A stretch of 64,000 nucleotides of DNA from Xylanimicrobium pachnodae JCM 13526 = NBRC 107786 (GCA_001592145.1 BCWJ01000016.1:1-64000), one strand, 5' to 3'; counted from the stretch's first letter, positions 46,758 to 55,312 are shown. Program-made: numbers and translations. Notes: generated from the sequence alone by a model not told the origin.

Positions 46758-47630
46758 TCAGATGGAGTCGAGGATGCCGGGGGGCATCGCGTAGCCGTGC
46801 TCCGGGGCCGGGTAGGCGCCCGAGCGGACCTCAGCCGCGTAGGCCGCGAGGGCGTCGGTCATGACGTCCAGCACGGAGGCGTAGCGCTTGACGAACTTGG
46901 CGGCGCGCCCCTGCGTCAGCCCCAGCAGGTCGTGCAGCACCAGCACCTGCCCGTCCACCGCGGGACCCGCGCCGATGCCGATGGCGGGAATGTGCAGCAG
47001 CGGGTGGATCTGCGCCGCGAGGTCGGACGGGATGGCTTCGAGCACCACCGAGAACGCGCCCGCCTCCTGGACGGCGAGGGCATCGTCGCGCACCCGGCGG
47101 GCCGCCTCGACGGTGCGGCCCTGCGCGGAGAAGCCGCCCAGAGCGGTCGCCGTCTGCGGGGTCAGGCCGACGTGCCCCATGACGGGGATGCCCGCGCCGA
47201 CGATCGCGCGGATACGTGCCGCCGGGACGGGGCCGCCGCCTTCGAGCTTGACGGCGTCGGCGCCGGCCTCCTTGACGCAGCGGATCGCCGTGGCCACGGC
47301 CTGCTCGTCGCTCACCTCGTAGGAGCCGAACGGGAGATCGACGACGACGAGCGCGGTCACCGTGCCGCGGCGCACCGCGCTCGCGAGAACCAGCATCTCG
47401 TCGACCGAGACGGGCACGGTGGAGTCGTAACCGAGCTGCACCTGGGCGCCGGAGTCGCCCACCAGCACGATGTCCACACCGGCCCGCTGCGCGGCCACGG
47501 CCGCCGGGTAGTCGTAGGCCGTGACCATGACGAGCTTGTCACCGGCGGCCACGAGTTGCGCCAGGGACGGCGGGGTGACCCGCTTGCGGGCCGGCGTCAC
47601 GGATGCGGAGGGGTCAGGGTGGTGGCTCAT
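46758..47630 (-). CDS. panB: 3-methyl-2-oxobutanoate hydroxymethyltransferase (ketopantoate synthase)
   Basis: First committed step of pantothenate synthesis, using methylene-tetrahydrofolate. 290 residues, TIM barrel with [15 protein letters not shown] near 34, [17 protein letters not shown] near 56 (the usual GDSLGM is GDSGAQ here, as in other actinobacteria), AVKLEGG near 126 and GHVGLTPQ near 152. ATG overlaps the panD stop (ATGA). Read panC-panD-panB. Confidence 0.97.
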   Translation of the reverse strand: MSHHPDPSASVTPARKRVTPPSLAQLVAAGDKLVMVTAYDYPAAVAAQRAGVDIVLVGDSGAQVQLGYDSTVPVSVDEMLVLASAVRRGTVTALVVVDLPFGSYEVSDEQAVATAIRCVKEAGADAVKLEGGGPVPAARIRAIVGAGIPVMGHVGLTPQTATALGGFSAQGRTVEAARRVRDDALAVQEAGAFSVVLEAIPSDLAAQIHPLLHIPAIGIGAGPAVDGQVLVLHDLLGLTQGRAAKFVKRYASVLDVMTDALAAYAAEVRSGAYPAPEHGYAMPPGILDSI

Positions 47631-48022
47631 GCGAGCGGGCTCTCGAGCAGGGTGGCGACGGCGTCGTCCACCTGGATCACGGCGTTGGTGCCTCGCTGGA
47701 CGTGCACCACCCGCGGCTCGTAGGTCGCGAGCTCCGCGCGATCGTACTGGCCGTACGAGATCACGATGATCGTGTCGCCCGTGTGCACCAGGCGGGCCGC
47801 GGCGCCGTTGACCTGGATGGTCCCGCTACCACGCTCGCCGGCGATGGTGTACGTCTCGAACCGCGCGCCGTTGTCGACGTCGACGACGGCGACCTGCTCG
47901 TGCTCCAGGATGTCGGCGGCGTCGAGCAGGTCGGCGTCGATCGTGATGGAGCCGACGTAGTGCAGGTCGCTGCCGGTGATCGTGGCGCGGTGGATCTTGG
48001 ACTTCAGCATGGTGCGTTGCAT
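47627..48022 (-). CDS. panD: Aspartate 1-decarboxylase proenzyme
   Basis: Pyruvoyl enzyme making beta-alanine. 131 residues with self-cleavage site Gly24-Ser25 in [10 protein letters not shown], Tyr in [11 protein letters not shown] near 58, and [12 protein letters not shown] near 72. Its ATG overlaps the panC TGA by one base (TGATG). Confidence 0.98.
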   Translation of the reverse strand: MQRTMLKSKIHRATITGSDLHYVGSITIDADLLDAADILEHEQVAVVDVDNGARFETYTIAGERGSGTIQVNGAAARLVHTGDTIIVISYGQYDRAELATYEPRVVHVQRGTNAVIQVDDAVATLLESPLA

Positions 48023-49707
48023 CAGCGTGCTCCGGTCGGTGCAGCGCCCGCAGCGGCGGGCGTGATGGCGGGCGTGATGGTGACGTTGTCGATGAGGCGG
48101 ACGGGGCCCACCTGCGCGGCGACCAGCGCGAGCGCCGGCCGGTCCAGGGTAGCGACGGGTTCGAGCGTCGCCGGGTCCGCGAGGGTGAGGTACTCGGGTT
48201 CGACGCCGTCGACCGCGAGCTCACGCAGCCCGGCCTCCCGGGCGTCGGCCGCCGTGGACCCCGCGGCGGCGGCGTCCTGCACGGCGCGCAACGCCCGCGA
48301 GAGCGAGAGCGCGCGGCGGCGGTCGTCGGCGCCCAGGCGCACGTTCCGGCTCGACATGGCCAGGCCGTCCGGCTCGCGCACCGTCGGGCCCACCTCGATC
48401 CGCACCGGCAGGCCCAGGTCCGCGACGGCACGGCGGACCACCACCACCTGCTGGGCGTCCTTCGCGCCGAACCACGCGACGTCGGGGGCGACGGCGATCA
48501 GCAGCTTCGTGACCACGGTCGCCACACCGTCGAAGTGGCCGCGCCCGCGGTGGGCGCCCTCCAGCGTGGCCGTGACCGGGCCGGTGACGCTCACGGTGGT
48601 GGCGAACCCGGTCGGGTACAGCTCATCGGGCGCGGGCGCGAACACCAGGTCGGCACCGGCCGAGGCGGCCAGGGCGACGTCGGCGGCCTCGGTGCGCGGG
48701 TACGCGGCCAGGTCGGCCGGGTCGTCGAACTGGGTCGGGTTGACGAACACGGACACGACCACGACGTCGCTGGTCGCGCGCGCCGCACGGATGAGGGAGA
48801 GGTGCCCCTCGTGCAGCGCACCCATCGTCGGTACCAGGGCGACGGTCCGCCCCGCGGCCCGGTGCGCGGCGAGGGTGGCCCGCAGCTCGGCGACGGTCCG
48901 TACGGTGGTCATTCCCGGTCCTCCAGCAGGTTCCTCGCGGGCGGCGCCCGCGGCGAGCGCACGCGTCGCTTGTGTCAACGCGTCGAACACCCCGATCGCT
49001 TCCGGGACGCGCCGGGAGATCTCGACCCGGTGGGCGTCCACGGTCGCCGCGTCCCCGCGTGCGACGGGTCCCGTCAGCGCCTCCCTGGCCCCGAGCCTCG
49101 CCCAGTTCTCGACCGTGGCGCGCACCAGGGGCACGAGGGCGGCACGATCCACGCCCGCCGTCCCCGCGAGGCGCTCCGCGATCCCCTCCAGCGTGACGAG
49201 GAAGTTCGACGCCACACACGCCGCCGCGTGGTAGGCGACCCTGTCCTCCTCGGGCACCTCGAACGGCACCAGCCCGAGCGCGCGGGCCAGGTTCCCCGCC
49301 ACCGCGAGCGCATCCTCATCGACACCCGCGACGGCGGCGGGCACCCCCTGGAAGTCGGTGGCCGGCACGTCCGGGCCCTGGGCCGGGACGGTCATCAGGG
49401 GGTGCAGCGAGAAGGCGTGGTGTGCGGTGAGCGGGGCCAGCGAGGTGGCACCCGAGAGATGGCCCACGAACGGCCCCGGTGCGATGGCGGCACCGGCTGC
49501 GCGAATCGCGGCGTCGGGAACGGCGAGCAGGACGACGTCGGCGCCGTCCGCGGTGGCACCCCGTCCGAGCGGCCCGTCCACCGTGATGCCGGCGGCGCGC
49601 AGCGCGCCCGACAGCGCGGTGCCCAGACGGCCCCTCCCGACGACGGCGACCCGTCCGACGCGGCTCACGCGCTGGTTCGAGGATGCGTCGTCGACGGTGG
49701 GGGGCAC
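48022..49707 (-). CDS. panC: DUF2520 Rossmann protein fused to pantoate-beta-alanine ligase
   Basis: One uninterrupted 561-codon frame. Residues ~1-265 are a DUF2520-type NAD(P)-binding protein ([18 protein letters not shown] near 19, [11 protein letters not shown] near 101, [14 protein letters not shown] near 163). Residues ~266-561 are a complete Pan[15 protein letters not shown] near 291, the FVNPTQF block near 320, and MSSRN near 450. PanC joins pantoate and beta-alanine with ATP. In most actinobacteria DUF2520 and PanC are adjacent separate genes (Rv3603c-Rv3602c), so this is a fusion or a pair lacking a stop. The fusion's own start (GTG 49707 or 49668) is uncertain; an internal start for PanC alone is listed separately. 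Confidence 0.9.
   Translation of the reverse strand: MPPTVDDASSNQRVSRVGRVAVVGRGRLGTALSGALRAAGITVDGPLGRGATADGADVVLLAVPDAAIRAAGAAIAPGPFVGHLSGATSLAPLTAHHAFSLHPLMTVPAQGPDVPATDFQGVPAAVAGVDEDALAVAGNLARALGLVPFEVPEEDRVAYHAAACVASNFLVTLEGIAERLAGTAGVDRAALVPLVRATVENWARLGAREALTGPVARGDAATVDAHRVEISRRVPEAIGVFDALTQATRALAAGAAREEPAGGPGMTTVRTVAELRATLAAHRAAGRTVALVPTMGALHEGHLSLIRAARATSDVVVVSVFVNPTQFDDPADLAAYPRTEAADVALAASAGADLVFAPAPDELYPTGFATTVSVTGPVTATLEGAHRGRGHFDGVATVVTKLLIAVAPDVAWFGAKDAQQVVVVRRAVADLGLPVRIEVGPTVREPDGLAMSSRNVRLGADDRRRALSLSRALRAVQDAAAAGSTAADAREAGLRELAVDGVEPEYLTLADPATLEPVATLDRPALALVAAQVGPVRLIDNVTITPAITPAAAGAAPTGAR
48910..48925 (-). promoter_or_regulatory. Internal ribosome binding site and ATG for free PanC
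   Basis: Inside the fused frame the minus strand reads TGGAGGACC (48925-48917), then ATG at 48912, seven bases after GGAGG. The ATG is exactly the normal PanC N-terminus ([11 protein letters not shown]). The ribosome could therefore make a separate 296-residue PanC as well as the fusion. Confidence 0.7.
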
Positions 49708-49773
49708 GGTCGCCCAGAGTACCCGCTCGGCCGACGCGCTCCGGGGCGCGTGGTCATCACGGGCGGGGCCAGG

Positions 49774-51366
49774 TCAGGGGGTGACGACCAGGACGCCGTG
49801 GGCACCCTTCTCGCCCAGGGTCATCGCGTGGTTGACGAACGGGTAGTGCCCTGCCTCGTGCGGGACCAGCTCGACGAACCCGCCCTCGGCCGCGCCGAGC
49901 GTGAGGACCTGCGAGCCGGTGACGCCCTGCGTGTGGCCGTCGGTGGACGTGCCGTGGAACACGGAGTACGCCCCTTCACGCCACACCGTGTCGAACTGCC
50001 CGCCCACGACGTGGAATCCGAGCCCCAGGTTGGGACCGGCGTCCAGCAGCCAGAACCGGACGCGTTCGCCCACGCGGGCGGTCAGGGGGTGGGCGTCGTA
50101 CTGGAAGGCGCGCCCGTTGAATGCGACGACGTCGGGCGTCATGGTGGCGAGCTTGGCGGCGTCGGCCACGGCCCCGTCGGCGCCCAGGTACAGCTCCGAC
50201 TGGATCAGCACGTAGCTACGGTCCACGGGTTCGAGGCCGTCAGGTTCGATGACCACGGCGCCGAACATGCCGTTCGCGATGTGCTGCGTCATGGGCATCG
50301 TCGAGCAGTGGTACATCCAGATGCCGGAGCGCTGCGCCGTGAACACGTACTCCAGCGACTCTCCCGGTTCGATGGTACGCATGGGCTCGTCGGGTGCCAC
50401 GTCGCCCGCGTGGAAGTCGATGGAGTGCCCCATCGACCCCTTGTTGACGAGAGTGATGTGGAACGTGTCCCCCACCCGCCCGTGCAGGATCGGCCCGGGG
50501 GACGTGCCGTTGTACGTCCACACGGTCCTGGTCAGTCCCGGCGTCACCGGGTCCTCCTGCTCGGTGACGGTGAACGTGTACCGGTGGTCGGCGGGAGTGC
50601 CGTCCGACGCCGGCAGCGCGGGCAGCTCGGCCGGGTACGGGTCGGTGGCGCGCGCGGTGTCCAGGAGCTCGACCATGGTGGGACCGGAGGTCGCGGAAGC
50701 GCCGTGGTCCATGCCGGCCATGTCGCCACTCGGCTGATCACTCGTGTCGGCGCCCTCCGTGCCGCCCGTCACGACGACGTGCACCACCATGCCCATCTGG
50801 CGGTGCCCGGGCAGCGAGCACCAGCCCTCCAGATCCGCGCCGATCACGCCGACGTCCAGGGTCGCACTGTCGCCGGGTGCCAGCGGGTCGAGCGCCGCGC
50901 CGTTCGCGAACACCAGGTCGTGACGCTGGTCGCCCGTGTTGTCCAGCGTGACCTCGAGCCGGTCTCCGGCCGGAACCTCGATGGTCGACGGGGTGAACGC
51001 CATCCCCTCGACGGTGAGCGTGACCTCGGTGGTGTGCCCGGTGGGCGTGACCGCGGCGGGCGTCGTCCCCGACGTCGCCGCTCCCGGCGTACCTCCGCCC
51101 GCGCCGCCCGACGCGAGGGAGGGCCGCACGAGGAGCGCCGTCAGCACCACCGCGGCCACGACGACGATGCCGATGACGGCTCCCCCGGCGCGCGACACGG
51201 GCGCTCCTTCCTGGCCGGGCAGCGTGCGGGGTCCGCTGGGGCGGCGCCCGGGCGTCGCGGCCCCGGCCGCAGTCGACGTCGCAGCCCCCGCCGCGGTGGG
51301 CTTCGCATCCGCGGGGTCCGCTCCGGGATCCGGCGGCACGGGTCGGTCCGAGGGCCGTTCAGTCAC
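49774..51366 (-). CDS. nirK: Membrane-anchored three-cupredoxin copper nitrite reductase (NirK type)
   Basis: Reduces nitrite to NO. 530 residues: TM at ~61-80, an extra N-terminal cupredoxin with its own type 1 site (H149, C183, H188, Met ~191/193), then the two NirK domains. The catalytic Asp and T2 His lie in GHSIDFHAGD (D317, H319). T1/T2 ligands are in MYHCSTM (H353, C354) and QHIANGM (H362, M367). A candidate catalytic His is in GFHVVGG (H452), with the last T2 His in VNHAM (H513). All core ligands are present. The fused N-terminal cupredoxin is a plausible electron donor. Start GTG overlaps the stop of the upstream membrane protein gene by eight bases. Confidence 0.88.
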   Translation of the reverse strand: MTERPSDRPVPPDPGADPADAKPTAAGAATSTAAGAATPGRRPSGPRTLPGQEGAPVSRAGGAVIGIVVVAAVVLTALLVRPSLASGGAGGGTPGAATSGTTPAAVTPTGHTTEVTLTVEGMAFTPSTIEVPAGDRLEVTLDNTGDQRHDLVFANGAALDPLAPGDSATLDVGVIGADLEGWCSLPGHRQMGMVVHVVVTGGTEGADTSDQPSGDMAGMDHGASATSGPTMVELLDTARATDPYPAELPALPASDGTPADHRYTFTVTEQEDPVTPGLTRTVWTYNGTSPGPILHGRVGDTFHITLVNKGSMGHSIDFHAGDVAPDEPMRTIEPGESLEYVFTAQRSGIWMYHCSTMPMTQHIANGMFGAVVIEPDGLEPVDRSYVLIQSELYLGADGAVADAAKLATMTPDVVAFNGRAFQYDAHPLTARVGERVRFWLLDAGPNLGLGFHVVGGQFDTVWREGAYSVFHGTSTDGHTQGVTGSQVLTLGAAEGGFVELVPHEAGHYPFVNHAMTLGEKGAHGVLVVTP

Positions 51367-52786
51367 TGCTCGCTCCGTTCGCTCGAGGTGGCGTGGGCCG
51401 GGCAGGTGCCGGGGAGCCGATGGCGAGGCCGCCGCCCTTCGCTCCCCCGAGGCTCACGGGGAAGGTGGTGCTCACGCTGAGTCCGGGCGCCTGCGGGCTG
51501 GCCGCGGCCAGTGCCCGCCGCGCGGCGGCCTGCGTCTTCCCGGATCGCGCGAACATCACGACGTCCACCGCGAAACAGGCGATCACCAACCCCCACAGCA
51601 GAGGACGCACGGCCCCGGCGCCAGCCGGACCCACGGTCACGGCCAGCAGCAGGATCGCGGCGTTGCGCACGGCGAGCCGGGTCGCCGCCGCCGTCTCCAG
51701 CGGGGCGATGCCGCGCCGCACGATGTCCGGGCCGCCGCCGATGACCACGGGCATGAGGTAGCTCAGCGCGCCGATGAAGATCTGACCCACGCCACCACCG
51801 CCCAGCAGCGCGAGCCACGGGAGGTCGGCGTTGCGCAGGGCGGCGGCGTCGTCGGCGGCGACCGCGTGGAAGGCGATCACGAGGAGACACACGACCGCCC
51901 ACCCGAGCCCGGACGCCATCGTCCACGAGGCGTATCCGCGCACGGTGGCACGGATCGCGGTGCGCACGAGCGGCGCGGCCACGCCGCCCGCGAGCGCCAC
52001 CGCGAACGCGGCCAGCCCGAGCCCGACGCCGGGCAGCCAGCCGAGCGCGGCGCTGAGCCCGGCGACGGCGACGCCGCCGGCGAGCACGGGCATGGCGGTC
52101 AGGGACGTGGGCACGGCGTCAGGTTGGATCTTCGTGCGCAGCATGGTGGGCCAGAGCGTGACGACGGTGCCGGAGATGGACAGTCCCACCCAGCCCGCCA
52201 GGTTGACGATGGCGTGCGCGAGAGTGAGGTTGTCGCGCGAGTCGAGCAGCCAGTCGGGGGCATCGGCCGAGAACATCGCGACCGTGAGGAACCCGGCGAG
52301 CACGCAGCCGATCACGAGGAACGCGGCGGCGGCCACGTAGTACCGGATGACGACGGCGAAGCGGGACGCGAACCGGCCGCGCGCGGCACGCAGCAGGGCG
52401 AGCCCGTGCCAGGCGATGACGGCGCCCACGAGCCCGGCGAACACGATGGTGCCCACCACCCAGGCCGTCCACATGGAGGCGACGAGCCCGACGAGCGCGA
52501 GGTTGAACGCGAGCGAGCGGCGTACGGCGTCGCGTCCGGCGCGGTGGTCGTGCACGGGCAGGTGCAGCAGCGCCTTGGCGAAGTACCAGGACCACTGGAG
52601 GATCGCGTTGGTGAGCACGCCGAGGGTGACCACGTGGATGGCGGTCCACAGCGGCTGCGGGAGCGCCGAGCGGGAGATCACGGTGATGGCGGCGACGACG
52701 ACGGCGGCGATGAGCCAGACGGTGGTCATGCGGTCGGTGCGTGGCCGGCGGCGGGCCCCCGGGGTCGGCGCGGGGCGGGGGCTCAC
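51359..52786 (-). CDS. Polytopic membrane protein of the nirK operon (A)
   Basis: 475 residues with ~11-12 TM segments. Conserved-looking His lie in or near TMs: TAIHVVTLGVLTNAILQWSW near 46, NLTLAHAIVNLAGW near 180 and VIAFHAVAADD near 319. GGGGVGQIFIGALSYLMPVV follows near 343. This is the pattern of NnrS/heme-copper-like proteins that accompany actinobacterial NirK. No function can be assigned from sequence alone. The start is the GTG that overlaps the upstream gene's TGA (GTGA, 52783-52786); the very long upstream frame is a shadow. The C-terminal ~55 residues are Pro/Gly-rich and soluble. Confidence 0.75.
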   Translation of the reverse strand: MSPRPAPTPGARRRPRTDRMTTVWLIAAVVVAAITVISRSALPQPLWTAIHVVTLGVLTNAILQWSWYFAKALLHLPVHDHRAGRDAVRRSLAFNLALVGLVASMWTAWVVGTIVFAGLVGAVIAWHGLALLRAARGRFASRFAVVIRYYVAAAAFLVIGCVLAGFLTVAMFSADAPDWLLDSRDNLTLAHAIVNLAGWVGLSISGTVVTLWPTMLRTKIQPDAVPTSLTAMPVLAGGVAVAGLSAALGWLPGVGLGLAAFAVALAGGVAAPLVRTAIRATVRGYASWTMASGLGWAVVCLLVIAFHAVAADDAAALRNADLPWLALLGGGGVGQIFIGALSYLMPVVIGGGPDIVRRGIAPLETAAATRLAVRNAAILLLAVTVGPAGAGAVRPLLWGLVIACFAVDVVMFARSGKTQAAARRALAAASPQAPGLSVSTTFPVSLGGAKGGGLAIGSPAPARPTPPRANGASSD

Positions 52787-53976
52787 GGTGCCACCTCGGC
52801 GTCGGCGGGGGTGTTGCTCCGGGCTCCGGTGCGCCGCCGCGAGGACGAGACCAGGGTCACCATGGTGACGAGGAACGCGAGCAGCGCGACCACGGACAGG
52901 GTGCCGCCGATCTGCCACGCGAGCCCGGCCTGGCGGGCGCCGGCGACGAGCCGTACGAGCAGCCCGCCCTGCAGCAGGCCCCACACGGCCCACATGACCG
53001 GGTGGTACGGCAGAGGGCTGCGTACCACGGCGGGCACGATGACGGGGGCGTGCGCCATGATCATGGACAGCACGAACCCGATGGTCAGGGAGTGCACGAC
53101 GGCGTCGTACGCGTACCCGGCGAAGGCGGGCCCGTGGGCGGTCCATACGACGACGGGGACCATGACCCAGACGTAGCCGGCGAGCATGGAGGCCGCCACG
53201 AACCGCACCAGGCCCGTCGAGCGGATGGTGCGGCGTGCGACGTCGTGCCAGGCGACGTCGAGCACGAGGACGCCGAGCGCGATCCCGAGCAGCGGATAGC
53301 CCCATGCGGGGTCGAGCAGCGAGGCGACGAGCGCGACGACGACGACGCAGGACTCGGCGAGGATGCGGGCCTCGGTGCGCGGCCCCCCGGCGCTCGCCGC
53401 GACGAACGCGACGCGCGCCAGCTCGAGCCGCTCGCCGACGATCGTCAGGACCAGCATCCCGGCCCACCAGGCCACGAGCTGGGGGGTGTCGAAGCCGCGG
53501 GCCCACAGCGCGGCGCCGCCGATGCCCACGAACGCGCCGAGCGCCTGCACCAGGACCGCGTAGGACTGCTGGCGCCGCCAGACGGCGAGGTAGATGGCGG
53601 CCAGGACCGCTGTCGAGAGGGTCCAGGCGACGCCGGGCAGGACGCGCCCGCCGGGGACGGGCAGCGGCGACGCGCCCAGGATCGCGAGGAGGGCGCCCAC
53701 GCCCGCCGCCACCGGAGACGCGAAGCCCCACCAGGCGTGCTGGGGAGACCGGGCTCCGCTGCGCAGCGCGACCGCGCGTTCCAGAGTGATCGCGGTGCCC
53801 ACGAATCCGAAGATCATGAGCGGGCCGTGCAGCTGGGCCAGGGAGTCTCCGGCGACCGGTGCGCTGACCCCGAGGCGCAGCAGGGCGGCATCGAGGCCGG
53901 CCAGCAGGGAGACGCCTGCCGCGAGGAGGACGGCGAGCCGGCCCCGCGGCATGCGCGCCCGATCCGGGCGACCCAT
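52783..53976 (-). CDS. Polytopic membrane protein of the nirK operon (B)
   Basis: 397 residues with ~11-12 TM segments. Candidate metal or heme His are in LAQLHGPLMIFGFVGTAI near 46 and in VVHSLTIGFVLSMIMAHAP near 301-317, with another in LPYHPVMW soon after. The spacing again recalls NnrS-like proteins, which relieve NO stress in proteobacteria; this is inference. ATG at 53976 with GAGAGG at about -8. First gene of the B-A-nirK operon, read away from the Cys-containing regulator. Confidence 0.75.
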   Translation of the reverse strand: MGRPDRARMPRGRLAVLLAAGVSLLAGLDAALLRLGVSAPVAGDSLAQLHGPLMIFGFVGTAITLERAVALRSGARSPQHAWWGFASPVAAGVGALLAILGASPLPVPGGRVLPGVAWTLSTAVLAAIYLAVWRRQQSYAVLVQALGAFVGIGGAALWARGFDTPQLVAWWAGMLVLTIVGERLELARVAFVAASAGGPRTEARILAESCVVVVALVASLLDPAWGYPLLGIALGVLVLDVAWHDVARRTIRSTGLVRFVAASMLAGYVWVMVPVVVWTAHGPAFAGYAYDAVVHSLTIGFVLSMIMAHAPVIVPAVVRSPLPYHPVMWAVWGLLQGGLLVRLVAGARQAGLAWQIGGTLSVVALLAFLVTMVTLVSSSRRRTGARSNTPADAEVAP

Positions 53977-54073
53977 AGGTGTTCCTCTCGTCGGGTCCCC
54001 CCGTGCGCCGCGTGAAGGGGGCGGTGCGGGCGGGACGTGCTGCGGCCGGCAGGTGCGGCGACCTGTCGGCACG

Positions 54074-54099
54074 GCGAATATATCGGAGCCTGGTACTTT
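54074..54099. promoter_or_regulatory. Control region with GCGAATA motif copy A
   Basis: GCGAATATATCGGAG at 54074-54088 lies between the divergent nirK operon and the regulator. TACTTT (54094-54099) could be the -10 box of the regulator, which would place the transcript start at its GTG and make a leaderless mRNA. A near-identical motif recurs before the DUF2249 gene. Confidence 0.5.
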
Positions 54100-54105
54100 C
54101 TAAAG

Positions 54106-54840
54106 GTGACGAAGGCAACGCGTGACACTCGGCTCCACGCAGCACTCGCCTCGCCCACGCGGCAGCGGGTGCTCGACGTGCTGCGTGCCGCCGACGACGC
54201 TCCCACCGCACAGCAGCTCGCCACCACCCTCGGACTGCACGTGACCACGGTGCGGTTCCACCTCGAGCAGCTGGAGACGGCCGGGCTCGTGGGCCGCCAC
54301 ACCAGGCACGGCACCGGGCGGGGGCGGCCGGGCGTGCACTTCCGCGTCGTCGGGGCGGGCCTCGCCGACGGCGATGGCGATGGCGATGGCGCACCGTCGG
54401 AGGGTGTCGACCTGGACGGAGCGCGCGACGAGATGATCGGAGCGCTGGCCGACGCGCTCGCGGAACCCACCGACGCGACCCGCGCGGACGCGGCCCGGGC
54501 CGCCGGGCGGCGGTGGGCGCAGCGGCTGCCCGATCCGACGGGACCCGGCGAGGCGCTGGCAACCGTGGCGCAGGTGTTCACGCGGTTGGGGTTCGGCCCG
54601 GAGCAGGAGGGCGCGTCGCTGCTGTTGCGGGCGTGCCCGTTCCGCGCCGCCGCCCGCTCCCATCCCCAGGTGGTGTGCCAGGTGCACCGGGGGCTCGCGG
54701 AGGGCCTGACCGCGCGACTGCCCGGGGGCAGCGACACGGAGGTCCGGCTGCGCCCGTTCGTGGAGCCCGACCTGTGTGAGCTTCACCTCGTGCCGCATGC
54801 GGCGAGCGCCGATGGTGGACGCGCGAATAAGTCGGAGTAG
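54106..54840 (+). CDS. Winged-helix regulator with C-terminal cysteine cluster
   Basis: 244 residues. The N-terminal ArsR/GntR-like winged helix (LASPTRQRVLDVLR, LATTLGLHVTTVRFHLEQLE) is followed by RPGVHFRVV and a C-terminal effector domain. Three cysteines stand at ~177 (RACPFR), ~191 (HPQVVCQVHRG) and ~224 (EPDLCELHL), the arrangement of SufR-like Fe-S regulators. This suggests a redox- or NO-sensing cluster; the fourth ligand is not evident. A (GGCGAT)3 microsatellite encodes an Asp-Gly run at ~88-95. GTG start at 54106. It is divergent from the nirK operon and 60 bases upstream of the DUF2249 gene, so it probably controls both. Confidence 0.82.
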   Translation: MTKATRDTRLHAALASPTRQRVLDVLRAADDAPTAQQLATTLGLHVTTVRFHLEQLETAGLVGRHTRHGTGRGRPGVHFRVVGAGLADGDGDGDGAPSEGVDLDGARDEMIGALADALAEPTDATRADAARAAGRRWAQRLPDPTGPGEALATVAQVFTRLGFGPEQEGASLLLRACPFRAAARSHPQVVCQVHRGLAEGLTARLPGGSDTEVRLRPFVEPDLCELHLVPHAASADGGRANKSE

Positions 54841-54869
54841 CATCCTCGATATTCGCGGCGCGCGCCGCG
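54823..54869. promoter_or_regulatory. GCGAATA motif copies B and C and a palindrome before the DUF2249 gene
   Basis: GCGAATAAGTCGGAG (54823-54837) matches copy A at 13 of 15 bases. TCGATATTCGC (54846-54856) is the inverted form. Together they give perfect 7-bp arms (GCGAATA / TATTCGC). A 16-bp perfect palindrome of GC alternation (54854-54869) follows in the leader. Confidence 0.5.
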
Positions 54870-54900
54870 GCGAACACCCCGTACCACGAAGGAGCAGCCA

Positions 54901-55209
54901 GTGAACGAGCCCGTCGAGATCCTCCGGTCCGCACCAGCCCCGCAGGCCGCGAGCGGCCACTCGTGCGGTTGCGGTGAGCACGACGCCGACGTCCCCGTCC
55001 TGGACGTGCGGACGATCCCGCATGCGGTACGCCACGGTGTCGTGTTCGGTGCCGTCGACCAGATCGGCCCCGGCGGCTCGCTCGTCCTCATCGCCCCGCA
55101 CGCCCCGGTGCCCCTGCTCAACCAGCTGGCCCAGCGCGGCCCCATCGAGGTCGAGTACCTGGTCGAGGGCCCCGAGGAGTGGCGCATCCTCATCACGCGC
55201 ACCGCCTGA
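54901..55209 (+). CDS. DUF2249 protein with N-terminal Cys/His cluster
   Basis: 102 residues. A DUF2249 (TusA-like fold) domain covers residues ~32-100 (VLDVRTIPHAVRHG, PHAPVPLLNQL, VEGPEEWRILITR). In front of it stands SGHSCGCGEHD, a potential metal site at ~19-29. DUF2249 proteins cluster with denitrification and NO-response genes; the biochemical role is unknown. GTG at 54901 with AAGGAG at -7. Linked to the Cys regulator and nirK operon by position and the shared motif. Confidence 0.85.
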   Translation: MNEPVEILRSAPAPQAASGHSCGCGEHDADVPVLDVRTIPHAVRHGVVFGAVDQIGPGGSLVLIAPHAPVPLLNQLAQRGPIEVEYLVEGPEEWRILITRTA

Positions 55210-55213
55210 GCGC

Positions 55214-55237
55214 CCGCCCGGACCCTGGTCCGGGCGG
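55214..55237. terminator. Hairpin after the DUF2249 gene
   Basis: CCGCCCGGACC and its complement with a two-base spacer, right after the stop codon. Confidence 0.5.
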
Positions 55238-55276
55238 TGACCCAGACGTCCCGAGGCAGCGCGGCCCGTGACGGTC

Positions 55277-55312
55277 AAGGCCGGCGACATCCCCCCTGGT
55301 GTCGTCGGCCTT
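55277..55312. terminator. Second hairpin downstream of the DUF2249 gene
   Basis: A 13-bp stem with one G-U pair (55277-55289 with 55300-55312) and a 10-base loop. ACGGTCAAGGCC occurs at 55271 and again at 55332. The rest of the 248-base gap before the M15 peptidase shows no gene or known riboswitch. Confidence 0.6.

Noticed and set aside
49975-50030. Apparent loss of the catalytic His in NirK (GGQ where some NirKs have GGH)
   Set aside because: Compared with AniA-type enzymes from memory, the catalytic His corresponds to the one in GFHVVGG, which is present; the Q position is variable.
48535-51480. 981-codon plus-strand frame across panC and nirK
   Set aside because: Composition is Arg/Gly/His shadow; panC fusion and nirK on the other strand have complete motifs.
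52787-54562. Upstream extension of the 475-residue membrane protein to 1067 codons
   Set aside because: The extra region is Arg-rich shadow of membrane protein B and crosses into the regulator on the other strand; GTGA coupling at 52783-52786 explains the true start.
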